The notes beneath the pieces were generated by a model that saw only the letters and a list, made by a program, of their open reading frames with translations, was not told where the DNA came from and did no database searches. A stretch of 64,000 nt of DNA from JBNJEA01 sp051745395 (lineage in GTDB: Bacteria > Desulfobacterota > Desulfobacteria > Desulfobacterales > Desulfosalsimonadaceae), in assembly GCA_051745395.1 (NCBI GenBank), contig JBNJEA010000001.1:1-64000 (forward strand), read 5' to 3'. Positions 52,005 to 59,604 of the stretch are shown piece after piece; the stretch's first letter is position 1; the number at the start of each line of letters is the position of its first letter. A program made the translations under genes and the position numbers.

Positions 52005-52565
52005 ATGGATAATTTCTCCAAACCCTATCAAATGATCACGGATTTCGTCACGGAAAAGCCCGTGCCCGATGTCGGCGCCGAGGCCAACCGGCAGGCCGTG
52101 GAACGCTACCTGGTCAATGAAAAAGGCTACCGGCGAAACGACATCAGCGTGGATATGGACCTGGATCTGGAAGTTGCCGGAAATCGCTATAAGACCCGGT
52201 TGGACCTTGTGGTTTTCGTCGACGGCACAGCGGCGATGGTGATCAAGTGCGCCGCCGGATCACTCGATTCCCGGGAAAAGGAAGTCATCGCCGCGGCCCG
52301 GGTTGCCGCCGGGCGGCCCATGCCCTATGCAGCGGCCTCAGACGGACAAACCGCCCTTGTATATGATGCCGTCAACCGGAAAAAATGCGGCCAGGGCCTT
52401 GCCAGCCTGCCGTCGCCGGAGGCCCTTCGGCAAAAGTTGGCCCAGGATCGGCCGGCAGCGATTTCTCCCGGCCGCCTGGAGAAGGAAAAATTGATTTTCC
52501 GCTCCTATGACCTGATGAATATCAATGTCGGCCGCAACATTGCGGATGGCAAAAACCCGGATTAA
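52005..52565 (+). CDS. HsdR_N-like (type I restriction enzyme R N-terminal) protein, probably nuclease-inactive
   Basis: The 186-residue protein resembles the HsdR_N_2 fold (PD-(D/E)xK nuclease): RQAVERYLVNEKGYRRNDIS then RLDLVVFVDGTAAMVIKCAA. The first catalytic Asp (RLDLVVF, about 67) is present. The usual E-x-K motif reads VIKCA, so the expected acid and lysine look replaced. No helicase, methylase or specificity gene is nearby, so this is not a restriction system. It lies 28 bases after gpmI and 14 bases before the HEAT-repeat gene. Function unknown. Confidence 0.7.
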   Translation: MDNFSKPYQMITDFVTEKPVPDVGAEANRQAVERYLVNEKGYRRNDISVDMDLDLEVAGNRYKTRLDLVVFVDGTAAMVIKCAAGSLDSREKEVIAAARVAAGRPMPYAAASDGQTALVYDAVNRKKCGQGLASLPSPEALRQKLAQDRPAAISPGRLEKEKLIFRSYDLMNINVGRNIADGKNPD

Positions 52566-52579
52566 AGACATTACGCCCT

Positions 52580-54841
52580 ATGGCTGACAATGCGTCACGG
52601 AAAAAGGCCCTGGATTTTCTGTTCGTGTTCAATGCGGCGATTACCAATATGCGCCTCTATCCACCAACCAGTGCCATCATTCAACACTCGGTGGAACGGA
52701 TGAACAAAGTCCTTGCCGATACCTTTGCCATCGTCTCGCCCCTGGAATACGCGGAATCGGAAAAAAACCTCCTGGTTCTGGGCGATCCGCTGCCGGAAAA
52801 AGAACAGCAAAAGCCACAGGTCAGCACCTTTCTGGCTTTGATGCTCGATATGGGCATCCGCAGTATCTCCATTGAAAAAGGCATTACCGCGGAGCAAATC
52901 ACCGCCTTTCTGTCGATCGTGGCCAGATCGAAAGACGAAATCGCCGCGGGCGGCGGTCTGCAGACGCTCATGGACCAATCCGATATCCGCCATATCACCA
53001 TCGATGAAAAGATCTATGTGGGCATGGATTCGGAGCATAGCATCATGTCGGGCCTCGGCATCAGTGACGCCGATTTTGCCCGGTATTTGACCGGCGAGCA
53101 GGAAATATCCAAGGAGGTCCTCGAGCAGGTGCGCCAGATTGCCGGTAATCCCGAATGGTTTTCCGAAGCCTTTTCCTCCGGAGTGAAGCAGCTCATGGAA
53201 GGCGATGTTCAAAAGAAAAAGCAGGCGGACCTGTCCAAGGCGTTTGCCGGGATGATCAGTGCCTTGGACGGCATCACCGACGCGGACAAAGACGATATCG
53301 CCCGGTATATCATCCAGTCCATGTCGGAAATGGACGAGGACGTGCTGGCCACTGTGCTGACCCAGAACCTGGATGCGGTCTTTGGGGAAGATTTCTTTTC
53401 GGAGTTTGTGGAACAAATCGATACCCAACGGTTTCAAAAGCTTTTTTCCCGCCTCGGCGAAATGCTGGAAAAGCGGGAAAGCAAGTCGCGTGATCCATCG
53501 GAATCCGAAGCCATTGAGCGGGTCTATCACCTGCTCGAGCAAACGGAAAAAGGGCAAGCCCTCCAGGCAGGAGCCGGCGGGACCGGGGAGCAAAGCCAAT
53601 CGGCCGATACCGGCGAGGCGGCAACGGGGAAAGGATCGCAAGACCGGCTCCATCATTTGAAAAACCAGTTAAACCGGATCATGAAAGGCGACGCCGGGGC
53701 CTTCTGCGAAGACGTGGTCGGAAGTAACCTGGCCGAGACCTATGAAAAATTAATCGCCAGCGGCAAAACCGATATCGCGGAGCGATTAAACGGTCGGATG
53801 GGCGATGCGCTGTTAAACGAGGACCCCGCGGTTCGAAAGGCCGTCGCCGGTATTATGGCCGAAATTGACGAAAAGCTGGCCGCCGCCGATCGTCTCGATG
53901 AACGGATGGAACTGTCGAAAAAGCTGGCGGATTGGGTGAAATTTGAAACGGCCGTGACAACGGAGTTTGAAAGGGTCACCGGGCAGATGCAGCAACTGTC
54001 GCAGGAATTGATTGAAAACGACCGGGAACAGGACGCCGAGCAGATTCTGGAGGCCTACCATTTAGTGGCCCGGGGCAATCTGGAAAAAGACGAAGCCATC
54101 CAGGCCCTTGCCGGGAATATGTTGCAAAACGTCGCCACAGACGCTATCCTCGACACCCTGTTGAAGGAAAAAAAATCGGGGCAGAACCGGCCCAAGGACG
54201 ATATTTACAGCCTGGTCATTCTCGGCTCCACAACGGTGGAACGGTTGCTGGACCGATTGTATGACAGCCGCAACATGTCGGAGCGCAACCGGATCATCCA
54301 GGCCATCGGCCAGATCGGTAAACCGGCGCTCGGCCCGGTAATCGAGCGGCTGCATCAGGGCGGTCCCTGGTATTACCTTCGCAACCTGGTGTTGCTCGCA
54401 GGGCGGCTCGGGGATGAAAGGCAGCTTTCGACACTGGCCACAATAGTGGGGCATGCCGATTACCGGGTGCAGCTCGAGGCCATTAAAAGCATTCAAAATA
54501 TCGGCGGCTCCGAGGCGGGCCGGATTTTATATGAACACATTGATACCATTGACGATCAGCTCAAGGGGTATATGATCTCGGTACTCGGGGCGTTGCGTTA
54601 CCGGCCGGCCGCCCCGTATCTCATTGACCTGATCACATCCAGGGCCCCGGGAAAATCAAAAGCCGATCACGCGGAAATCCGGGAAAAAACCTGTGAAGCC
54701 TTAGGGCGGATGCAGGCGCAGGAGGCGGTGACCGCCCTGGAAAAGGTGGTCCGCAGCAAAGGCGTCCTGGGCAGGAAAACCCATCCGGAAAACGTCCGAT
54801 CAGCGGCCGCCAGAGCCCTGTCCAACATCAAACGGGGATAG
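52580..54841 (+). CDS. HEAT-repeat-containing protein of unknown function
   Basis: The 753-residue soluble protein begins with a conserved SRKKALDFLFVFNAAITNMR segment. Long acidic helical regions follow, and an array of HEAT-like repeats lies near the C-terminus (about residues 560-750: RIIQAIGQIGKPALGPVIER, AIKSIQNIGGSEAGRIL, YMISVLGALRYRPAAPYLID). HEAT repeats form scaffolds for protein partners. Between about 330 and 350 there is a Ser/Gly/Gln-rich linker. Its neighbours are the HsdR_N-like and PilZ/cNMP proteins, so it may be a scaffold for them; this is inference. Confidence 0.78.
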   Translation: MADNASRKKALDFLFVFNAAITNMRLYPPTSAIIQHSVERMNKVLADTFAIVSPLEYAESEKNLLVLGDPLPEKEQQKPQVSTFLALMLDMGIRSISIEKGITAEQITAFLSIVARSKDEIAAGGGLQTLMDQSDIRHITIDEKIYVGMDSEHSIMSGLGISDADFARYLTGEQEISKEVLEQVRQIAGNPEWFSEAFSSGVKQLMEGDVQKKKQADLSKAFAGMISALDGITDADKDDIARYIIQSMSEMDEDVLATVLTQNLDAVFGEDFFSEFVEQIDTQRFQKLFSRLGEMLEKRESKSRDPSESEAIERVYHLLEQTEKGQALQAGAGGTGEQSQSADTGEAATGKGSQDRLHHLKNQLNRIMKGDAGAFCEDVVGSNLAETYEKLIASGKTDIAERLNGRMGDALLNEDPAVRKAVAGIMAEIDEKLAAADRLDERMELSKKLADWVKFETAVTTEFERVTGQMQQLSQELIENDREQDAEQILEAYHLVARGNLEKDEAIQALAGNMLQNVATDAILDTLLKEKKSGQNRPKDDIYSLVILGSTTVERLLDRLYDSRNMSERNRIIQAIGQIGKPALGPVIERLHQGGPWYYLRNLVLLAGRLGDERQLSTLATIVGHADYRVQLEAIKSIQNIGGSEAGRILYEHIDTIDDQLKGYMISVLGALRYRPAAPYLIDLITSRAPGKSKADHAEIREKTCEALGRMQAQEAVTALEKVVRSKGVLGRKTHPENVRSAAARALSNIKRG

Positions 54842-54875
54842 CCCGGCCATAAGCAACCATCAAAGGAGGATACCG

Positions 54876-55883
54876 ATGGCCGATCTTGCCAGCCAGGAAG
54901 CGCTACTGGATCAATACATCAGCGAAAATAAAACCGAAGAAGCTCTCAAGCTCCTGTTCGACCTGATCGTGGCGCATGCAAAGGAAAAAAATTTTGAAAA
55001 GGCCGAGGCTTTGCATGAAAGACTCTATGATGTAGACCCCATGGCCTTGACCGAAATCGTTCGGGCCGGTGAAATTATTGAAGAGGCCAAAAGCGAAAGC
55101 CTGGACAAGGAGCACCTGGAAATCTGGGCCGATCTGTATGAAAACCTGTCGGCCGCAGAAGGCAATGCACTGTATTATTCCATGAAACCCCGGGAATTTG
55201 AGGCCGGCGAGCCGATTGTGGAGCAGGGCGCCATCGACAACCGCCTCTACTTCATCAACAAGGGGGAGGTCAAGGCTGTTTTCCGCAAAGAAGACAAGGA
55301 AAAGCTTTTGCTGACATTGGGCGTGGGCGATATTTTCGGCCAGGACCAGTTTTTTTCCGCCACCGTGTCCACGGTTTCCCTGATACCGCTTTCCCGGGTC
55401 AAGGTTACCTGCCTGGAAAGCGATGTGTTGAAAAAATGGAAAAACGATACCCCGGCACTGGAATCCAAACTGTTTGACTATTGCCGCTACCGCGACAAGA
55501 TCAAGCAGACCCTCGGGGCCAAGGGCATGGAACGCCGGGAGTATACGCGCACCCCGCTTTCCGGCAAGATGGTGTTTCACCTGCTCGACGGGGCGAACAA
55601 AAGCATGGGAAAGGCGTATAAGGGCGAGATTTCCGATATTTCCGCCGGCGGACTTTCCTTTCTGATCAAAACCTCCAAGCCGGAAACCATCCGCATGCTG
55701 CTCGGCCGAAGGCTGCAGGTGAAATTCGATCTGGTCTTAAAAGACGGGCAGCGCCGCACCGTGGACCAGCCCGGCCACGTCATTGCCGTGCAGTCCCAGG
55801 CATTTGATGACTTCTCCATTCATTTAAAACTCGACACCCCGCTGGATCAGTCGCTGATCGAAGCCATTACGCAGGGCGATTGA
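54876..55883 (+). CDS. Cyclic-nucleotide-binding domain protein with C-terminal PilZ domain
   Basis: The 335-residue protein has a helical N-terminus (about 1-95). A cNMP-binding (CAP-like) beta-roll follows (about 100-205, EFEAGEPIVEQGAIDNRLYF, ending VGDIFGQDQFF). A PilZ domain lies at about 215-330 with RREYTR and DISAGG, the c-di-GMP-binding RxxxR and (D/N)xSxxG motifs. It could respond to c-di-GMP and possibly to cNMP or another ligand. There is no DNA-binding domain, so the output is likely protein-protein. It follows the HEAT gene by 34 bases, with AAAGGAGGATACC before ATG. Confidence 0.85.
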   Translation: MADLASQEALLDQYISENKTEEALKLLFDLIVAHAKEKNFEKAEALHERLYDVDPMALTEIVRAGEIIEEAKSESLDKEHLEIWADLYENLSAAEGNALYYSMKPREFEAGEPIVEQGAIDNRLYFINKGEVKAVFRKEDKEKLLLTLGVGDIFGQDQFFSATVSTVSLIPLSRVKVTCLESDVLKKWKNDTPALESKLFDYCRYRDKIKQTLGAKGMERREYTRTPLSGKMVFHLLDGANKSMGKAYKGEISDISAGGLSFLIKTSKPETIRMLLGRRLQVKFDLVLKDGQRRTVDQPGHVIAVQSQAFDDFSIHLKLDTPLDQSLIEAITQGD

Positions 55884-55941
55884 CCGCTTTATTACTTTGA
55901 TGTTTATTACTTTGCCATCTGAAAAATAACTATTTACGGCA

Positions 55942-55955
55942 GCAGCATATGCTGC
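55942..55955. repeat. 14-bp perfect palindrome GCAGCATATGCTGC
   Basis: A perfect 14-bp palindrome lies in the gap after the PilZ gene and just left of the bidirectional terminator. It may simply be chance or part of the terminator region. Confidence 0.5.
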
Positions 55956-55958
55956 ACA

Positions 55959-56001
55959 AAAAAAGGCTTTGCCCGCAATTGTTCGGGGCAAAGCCTTTTT
56001 T
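55959..56001. terminator. Bidirectional intrinsic terminator
   Basis: The arms AAAAAAGGCTTTGCCC and GGGCAAAGCCTTTTTT pair perfectly around a short loop, with T tracts on both strands. It lies between convergent genes (PilZ protein on +, zinc-ribbon protein on -). Confidence 0.92.
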
Positions 56002-56031
56002 GTTTTGGTGGAAAAACGGCCGGCGGCGGAT

Positions 56032-56709
56032 TTACTTGCCGGCGACCTCGTTATTGCAGTGCTTGCAAACTTTTGCGCGCTTTTTGATGACCTCTGCGCA
56101 AAACGGGCATTCCCGGGTGAAATGACGTTCATGAATTTTGGTTACGGCATCATTTACCGTATTTTGAAGTGCTTGGTTTCCGAATTTGTGGCTGTTGAGC
56201 AACTCGACGGCTTCCAGATCGGCCATGTCGCCCGCCATTTCGGCGGCTTTGATCCGCACCCGCGACGGCTCCGTGGCATCGAGCAGCATGCGGACCACAC
56301 TGATGGCATCATTGGAGACGTAGCACTCCGAAAGCACGGAAAAACCGCGTTTGGTCTGTTCCTTGAGCGCTTCGCGTTCGGCCACTTCCTGTTCATCGAT
56401 AATTTGGGCCTGACCGCCCACGGAACTAAAAACGGGCATCAGTTCAAAATTTTTGTCATTCGGGCTTTTAATGCAGCGATAGGAAGCGTTCTGGGAGTAA
56501 TTTTCCCACAGGTTTTCCCATCCCTGCACATAGAGCGGACATTCATCGTTAAAGCAGACGAACATGTAAGGCGAATCCCAGCCCAGCCCGTCGCCGACTG
56601 CCACCGGCGGAATTTCCCATATTTTCATTTCGGTGCCGCAGTGCGGGCACACCGGTTTTTCCTGTTCCAGTACCCGTTCAAGGACTTGTTCCTTGGTCTC
56701 AAACATCAT
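56032..56709 (-). CDS. Double zinc-ribbon protein of unknown function
   Basis: The 225-residue protein has an N-terminal zinc ribbon (CPHCGTEMKIW, about residues 21-31, with a later CFNDECPLY) and a second one at the C-terminus (CPFCAEVIKKRAKVCKHC, about 201-218). The middle part is helical. Zinc ribbons of this kind occur in many unrelated regulators and structural proteins, so the role is not clear. It starts with two ATGs (56709) after AAGGAGAAAACCC and is 53 bases downstream of the acidic protein gene. Confidence 0.7.
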   Translation of the reverse strand: MMFETKEQVLERVLEQEKPVCPHCGTEMKIWEIPPVAVGDGLGWDSPYMFVCFNDECPLYVQGWENLWENYSQNASYRCIKSPNDKNFELMPVFSSVGGQAQIIDEQEVAEREALKEQTKRGFSVLSECYVSNDAISVVRMLLDATEPSRVRIKAAEMAGDMADLEAVELLNSHKFGNQALQNTVNDAVTKIHERHFTRECPFCAEVIKKRAKVCKHCNNEVAGK

Positions 56710-56762
56710 AGGGTTTTCTCCTTATATTTTTATACCTGTTATCCGCCGGTGCGAAAATGCGA

Positions 56763-57176
56763 TCAGGATTGCTCGTCTTCTTCGCCTCCCTCTTCTTCCT
56801 CCGCGTCATCTTCGAGCAGGTCCTCGATTTCAACGGATTCATCAGCGGCGGCTTCTTCAGGCGGTTCAGGGGTTTTAAACAGATCCACGTCATCGACGAC
56901 CAGTTCGACGGGGCCGGTCTGTTCTTGATCCTTTTCATACAAATCGACGACCGTGTCGGCGATTTTGTCGATATAGGCGGAAATCGGGTACAGGTTCGGG
57001 GTCCGCAGGGTGTCGATGAGGATTTTTTTATCCTGCTTTACCGCGGATGCAACCGTTTTGCCGTCATAAGACTCCTCGCATATCAGGGAAAAAAGGTCTT
57101 TGCTTAATTCGGCATATTCCTGGATGGTGAGGGCATCGGTCTGATTGTCTTTTAAAATCGTATACTTCTGTTTCAT
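56763..57176 (-). CDS. Small protein with acidic C-terminal tail, unknown function
   Basis: I do not recognise this 137-residue protein. It begins MKQKYTILKDNQTDALTIQE, continues as a helical domain (about 1-95), and ends with a run of Glu and Asp (about 115-137, EDLLEDDAEEEEGGEEDE). ATG at 57176 is preceded by AAGGAACCCC; the frame is open 30 codons upstream but that part lacks a ribosome-binding site. It may share a transcript with the zinc-ribbon gene. Confidence 0.6.
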   Translation of the reverse strand: MKQKYTILKDNQTDALTIQEYAELSKDLFSLICEESYDGKTVASAVKQDKKILIDTLRTPNLYPISAYIDKIADTVVDLYEKDQEQTGPVELVVDDVDLFKTPEPPEEAAADESVEIEDLLEDDAEEEEGGEEDEQS

Positions 57177-57407
57177 GTGGGGTTCCTTCCAAAAATATTG
57201 CCACTGTTTGCAAAGCGGCCGTGCCTGTTTTATGGTACGATTGTCAATGGCCTTATAATAAGTCAAATTTCAATCATGTCAATATCCAATCACACAAAAG
57301 CCAAGCGGCACAAACCGCGATCTGAAAGCGGCTTGTGCCGGCAAACACCGATAAAATTATTGACCGTTGGATTTGTGTTCTGGTATGCAGGAAAACGATA
57401 TCATTGC

Positions 57408-57493
57408 GGAGGGATGGCCGAGTGGCTTAAGGCGGCGGTCTTGAAAACCGTTGAGCGAAAGCTCCGTGGGTTCGAATCCTACTCCCTCCGCCA
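57408..57493 (+). tRNA. tRNA-Ser (anticodon UGA)
   Basis: The acceptor GGAGGGA (57408-57414) pairs with TCCCTCC near the 3' end, and an encoded CCA follows (57491-57493). The anticodon loop CTTGAAA gives TGA. A D-arm (TGGCCGAGTGGCTTAAGG), long variable arm and the T-loop GGTTCGAATCC are present, as expected for class II tRNA-Ser. Confidence 0.96.
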
Positions 57494-57529
57494 TGGAAAC
57501 TGAAAAATTCATTATGTAATTCATCATAC

Positions 57530-57622
57530 GGAGAGATGGCCGAGTCGGCTGAAGGCGCTCGCCTGCTAAGCGAGTAACGGGGTAACACTCGTTCGAGGGT
57601 TCGAATCCCTCTCTCTCCGCCA
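57530..57622 (+). tRNA. tRNA-Ser (anticodon GCU)
   Basis: The acceptor GGAGAGA (57530-57536) pairs with TCTCTCC, followed by G and an encoded CCA (57620-57622). The anticodon loop CTGCTAA gives GCT. A long variable arm and GGTTCGAATCC T-loop are present. It lies 36 bases after the other tRNA-Ser and is probably co-transcribed. Confidence 0.96.
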
Positions 57623-57635
57623 TTTCAAATACTTG

Positions 57636-57661
57636 GCCCGGTCGATTGACCGGGCTTTTTT
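57636..57661 (+). terminator. Intrinsic terminator after the tRNA-Ser pair
   Basis: The stem GCCCGGTC/GACCGGGC with loop GATT is followed by TTTTTT, 14 bases after the second tRNA. Confidence 0.92.
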
Positions 57662-57665
57662 ATAT

Positions 57666-57705
57666 AAAAAGACCCACGGTTTAGCGTGAAACCCTGGGTC
57701 TTTTT
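57666..57705 (-). terminator. Intrinsic terminator of hsp20
   Basis: The arms AAAAAGACCCA...GGTTT and AAACC...TGGGTCTTTTT pair around AGCGTG with one mismatch; T tracts flank both ends. It lies 22 bases after the hsp20 stop on the minus strand and is also terminator-like on the plus strand. Confidence 0.85.
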
Positions 57706-57727
57706 CAAGAGGGACATGCAGAAGCTG

Positions 57728-58165
57728 TTACTTGACCTCAATCTTTTTTGTCTGACTTTCCTCGGTTTTGGGAACGGTGATTTTCAGCACGCCCTCCTCG
57801 AACTGGGCGTCGATTTTATCGGCGTCCACGTTGTCGGGCAGCGTGAAGGCACGCTGGAACTTGCCGTAAAACCGTTCCCGGCGATAGAAATTCTCCTCAT
57901 TGACGTCCTCATCATAGTTGCGTTCCCCGCTGAGGGTCAGCACGTTGTTCCGGACATCAATGGAGATATCATCTTTTTTGATGCCGGGCAGTTCCGCCCG
58001 GATTTCTATCGCATTGTCTTTTTCAACAGTGTCCACCGAGGGCTGCCAGTTGAAAAAGCCCGTTTGGTCTCTTTCAGTCGCCGGCAGCATTTCATCAAAG
58101 AGCCGATTGATTTCGTTCTGTAAAGTCGGTTTGGTCATCCACGGATCCCTTCGCATCAGTGCCAT
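57728..58165 (-). CDS. Hsp20/alpha-crystallin family small heat shock protein
   Basis: The ~145-residue chaperone has the alpha-crystallin domain (about 38-140): AIEIRAELPGIKKDDISIDV and the C-terminal VPKTEESQ (I-x-V-type motif ITVPK). N-terminal region is short and includes NEINRLFDEM. It binds unfolding proteins to prevent aggregation. I chose ATG at 58165, which has AAGGAGG 8 bases upstream; a GTG at 58174 would overlap that site. Confidence 0.93.
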   Translation of the reverse strand: MALMRRDPWMTKPTLQNEINRLFDEMLPATERDQTGFFNWQPSVDTVEKDNAIEIRAELPGIKKDDISIDVRNNVLTLSGERNYDEDVNEENFYRRERFYGKFQRAFTLPDNVDADKIDAQFEEGVLKITVPKTEESQTKKIEVK

Positions 58166-58225
58166 AACCGTCACCTCCTTTTATAACAGCTTGGATTTGT
58201 TTTTTATCCCTCTTTTTCAACTCCA

Positions 58226-58253
58226 ACTATAAACATCCTGTTTGGGTATGCAA
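58226..58253 (-). promoter_or_regulatory. Candidate promoter of hsp20
   Basis: TTGCAT (58253-58248), a 16-base spacer and TATAGT (58231-58226) lie about 60 bases before hsp20 on the minus strand. I see no sigma-32-type sequence or CIRCE element, so heat regulation is not evident. Confidence 0.5.
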
Positions 58254-58334
58254 GGGGTTGAATTTCAATCGATTTCATATTGCCTGATCCGCTGTTCAGA
58301 AGAAGCGTTTCGTTTCTCCACGACCCTGATTTTT

Positions 58335-59252
58335 TTATTGGCGTCGGCAGCCCTGCCGCAGGCCCCGGTCCGCCATGGTCTGCTGAATCCGGGCCAGGGT
58401 GCCGCGCTTGTCAAGCGCCCACTCGGGGGCGATCAGCTCGTCCCGGTGCGGGTCGCCGGTCAGGCGCTGGACGACCACGGTTTCGGGCAGGCGTGTCAAA
58501 AATTCGCAGACGAGATCCACGTATTGCCCCTGGGATAGGCAGGTGTAGTTGCCGCGGCGGTACCAGTCGGCCAGCACCGTATCGCAGACCACGTAGAGCA
58601 GGTGCAGCTTGATGCCGTCGATGCCGAGATTTGCCAGAAAGTCTGCGGTCTGCATCATCTGTTGCCGGGTTTCGCCGGGAAGGCCCAGGATGACGTGCAC
58701 GCAGAAGGGGATACCGCGGTTTTTCGTGGCCGCCACGGCCTGCTGGAATGCGGCTGCGTCGTGGCCGCGGTTGATGCGGGCAAGGGTTTCGTCGTGGGCC
58801 GACTGCAGGCCGTATTCCACCCAGACGAGAAAATCACTGGTATAGGATGTCAGCAGGTCGATGATGTCTTCGTCCACGCAGTCCGGCCGGGTGCCCACGC
58901 ACAGGCCGACCACGCCGTCGACGGCCAGGGCTTCGTCGTAGAGGGCCTTCAGTTGTGCTGCGGGCGCATAGGTGTTGGTATAGGATTGAAAGTAGGCCAG
59001 GAACTTTTTGGCCTTGTAGCGTTTGGCCAGGGCCGCTTTGCCGGCTTCGAGCTGCTGCGTGATGGAGATATCCCAGCGGTGGGCGCCGGTGCCCGAGCCG
59101 TGGGCGTTGCAGTAAATGCAGCCTGTGCGGGAAAGCGTGCCGTCGCGGTTCGGGCAGGACAGGCCCGCGTCGATGGTGATTTTCTGGACCCGGCAGCCGT
59201 ATTGCTGCCTGAGGTACGTGTTGAAATCGAAATATCTTTTCAGGTCATCCAT
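58335..59252 (-). CDS. yhcC: Radical SAM protein, TIGR01212/YhcC family
   Basis: The 305-residue protein begins MDDLKRYFDFNTYLRQQYG and has the family's cluster motif spread as C-x11-C-x2-C (CPNRDGTLSRTGCIYC, about residues 32-47), then FLAYFQSYTNTYAP, GTRPDCVD, and FCVHVILGLPGETRQQM. This layout matches E. coli YhcC and relatives; the substrate is not known. I chose ATG at 59252, because the longer upstream frame translates a known type of intergenic repeat, not protein. Confidence 0.88.
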   Translation of the reverse strand: MDDLKRYFDFNTYLRQQYGCRVQKITIDAGLSCPNRDGTLSRTGCIYCNAHGSGTGAHRWDISITQQLEAGKAALAKRYKAKKFLAYFQSYTNTYAPAAQLKALYDEALAVDGVVGLCVGTRPDCVDEDIIDLLTSYTSDFLVWVEYGLQSAHDETLARINRGHDAAAFQQAVAATKNRGIPFCVHVILGLPGETRQQMMQTADFLANLGIDGIKLHLLYVVCDTVLADWYRRGNYTCLSQGQYVDLVCEFLTRLPETVVVQRLTGDPHRDELIAPEWALDKRGTLARIQQTMADRGLRQGCRRQ

Positions 59253-59384
59253 TGCTATACTTGACCGGTTAGAAAAGGGGATATAAGATGCTTTCCTTTT
59301 ATACCAGCCGAATACCACATCCGGTTTGACACCGCAATCGGCTGGCCTGGCGGTAGAGAAGAAAATATCCAAAAAGGACATTGC

Positions 59385-59493
59385 TTCTTCCGTAATGCTC
59401 GCGAAAGCGGGCATCCCGTTTTCCAGGCGGCAAGAAAAACCTGGATGCCTGCCTCCCGAAAGGGTCCGGGACAGGTTCGCAGGCATGACAGAC
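59385..59493. repeat. VIPAKAGIQ-type intergenic repeat
   Basis: Between yhcC and mnmG, the DNA translates as SVMLAKAGIPFSRRQEKPGC on plus and includes inward-facing copies of GATGCC-type motifs (ATGCTCGCGAAAGCGGGCAT near the left, CGCAGGCATGAC near the right). This is the common proteobacterial repeat recognised by its VIPAKAGIQ translation. The unit is about 110 bases with inverted ends. Confidence 0.8.
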
Positions 59494-59604
59494 GCAGCAA
59501 TATTGCTGTTTTTGTTCGGTCACGGCAGCTCATGAAGCCTTTTATCAGAAGACAAAAGCAGAAACTGGAATATTACGGATAACCAGGTGACCCTAATTTA
59601 AGAC

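Noticed and set aside
52005..52565. Type I restriction system
   Set aside because: Only an N-terminal HsdR-like domain is present, with no HsdM, HsdS or helicase nearby, and its catalytic motif looks altered.
57408..57622. tRNA-Ser genes as integration sites of a mobile element
   Set aside because: No integrase, direct repeats or foreign genes flank them; terminators follow immediately.
58166..58334. Heat-shock (sigma-32 or CIRCE) element before hsp20
   Set aside because: No CTTGAAA-N-CCCCAT or CIRCE inverted repeat is visible; only a sigma-70-like promoter fits.
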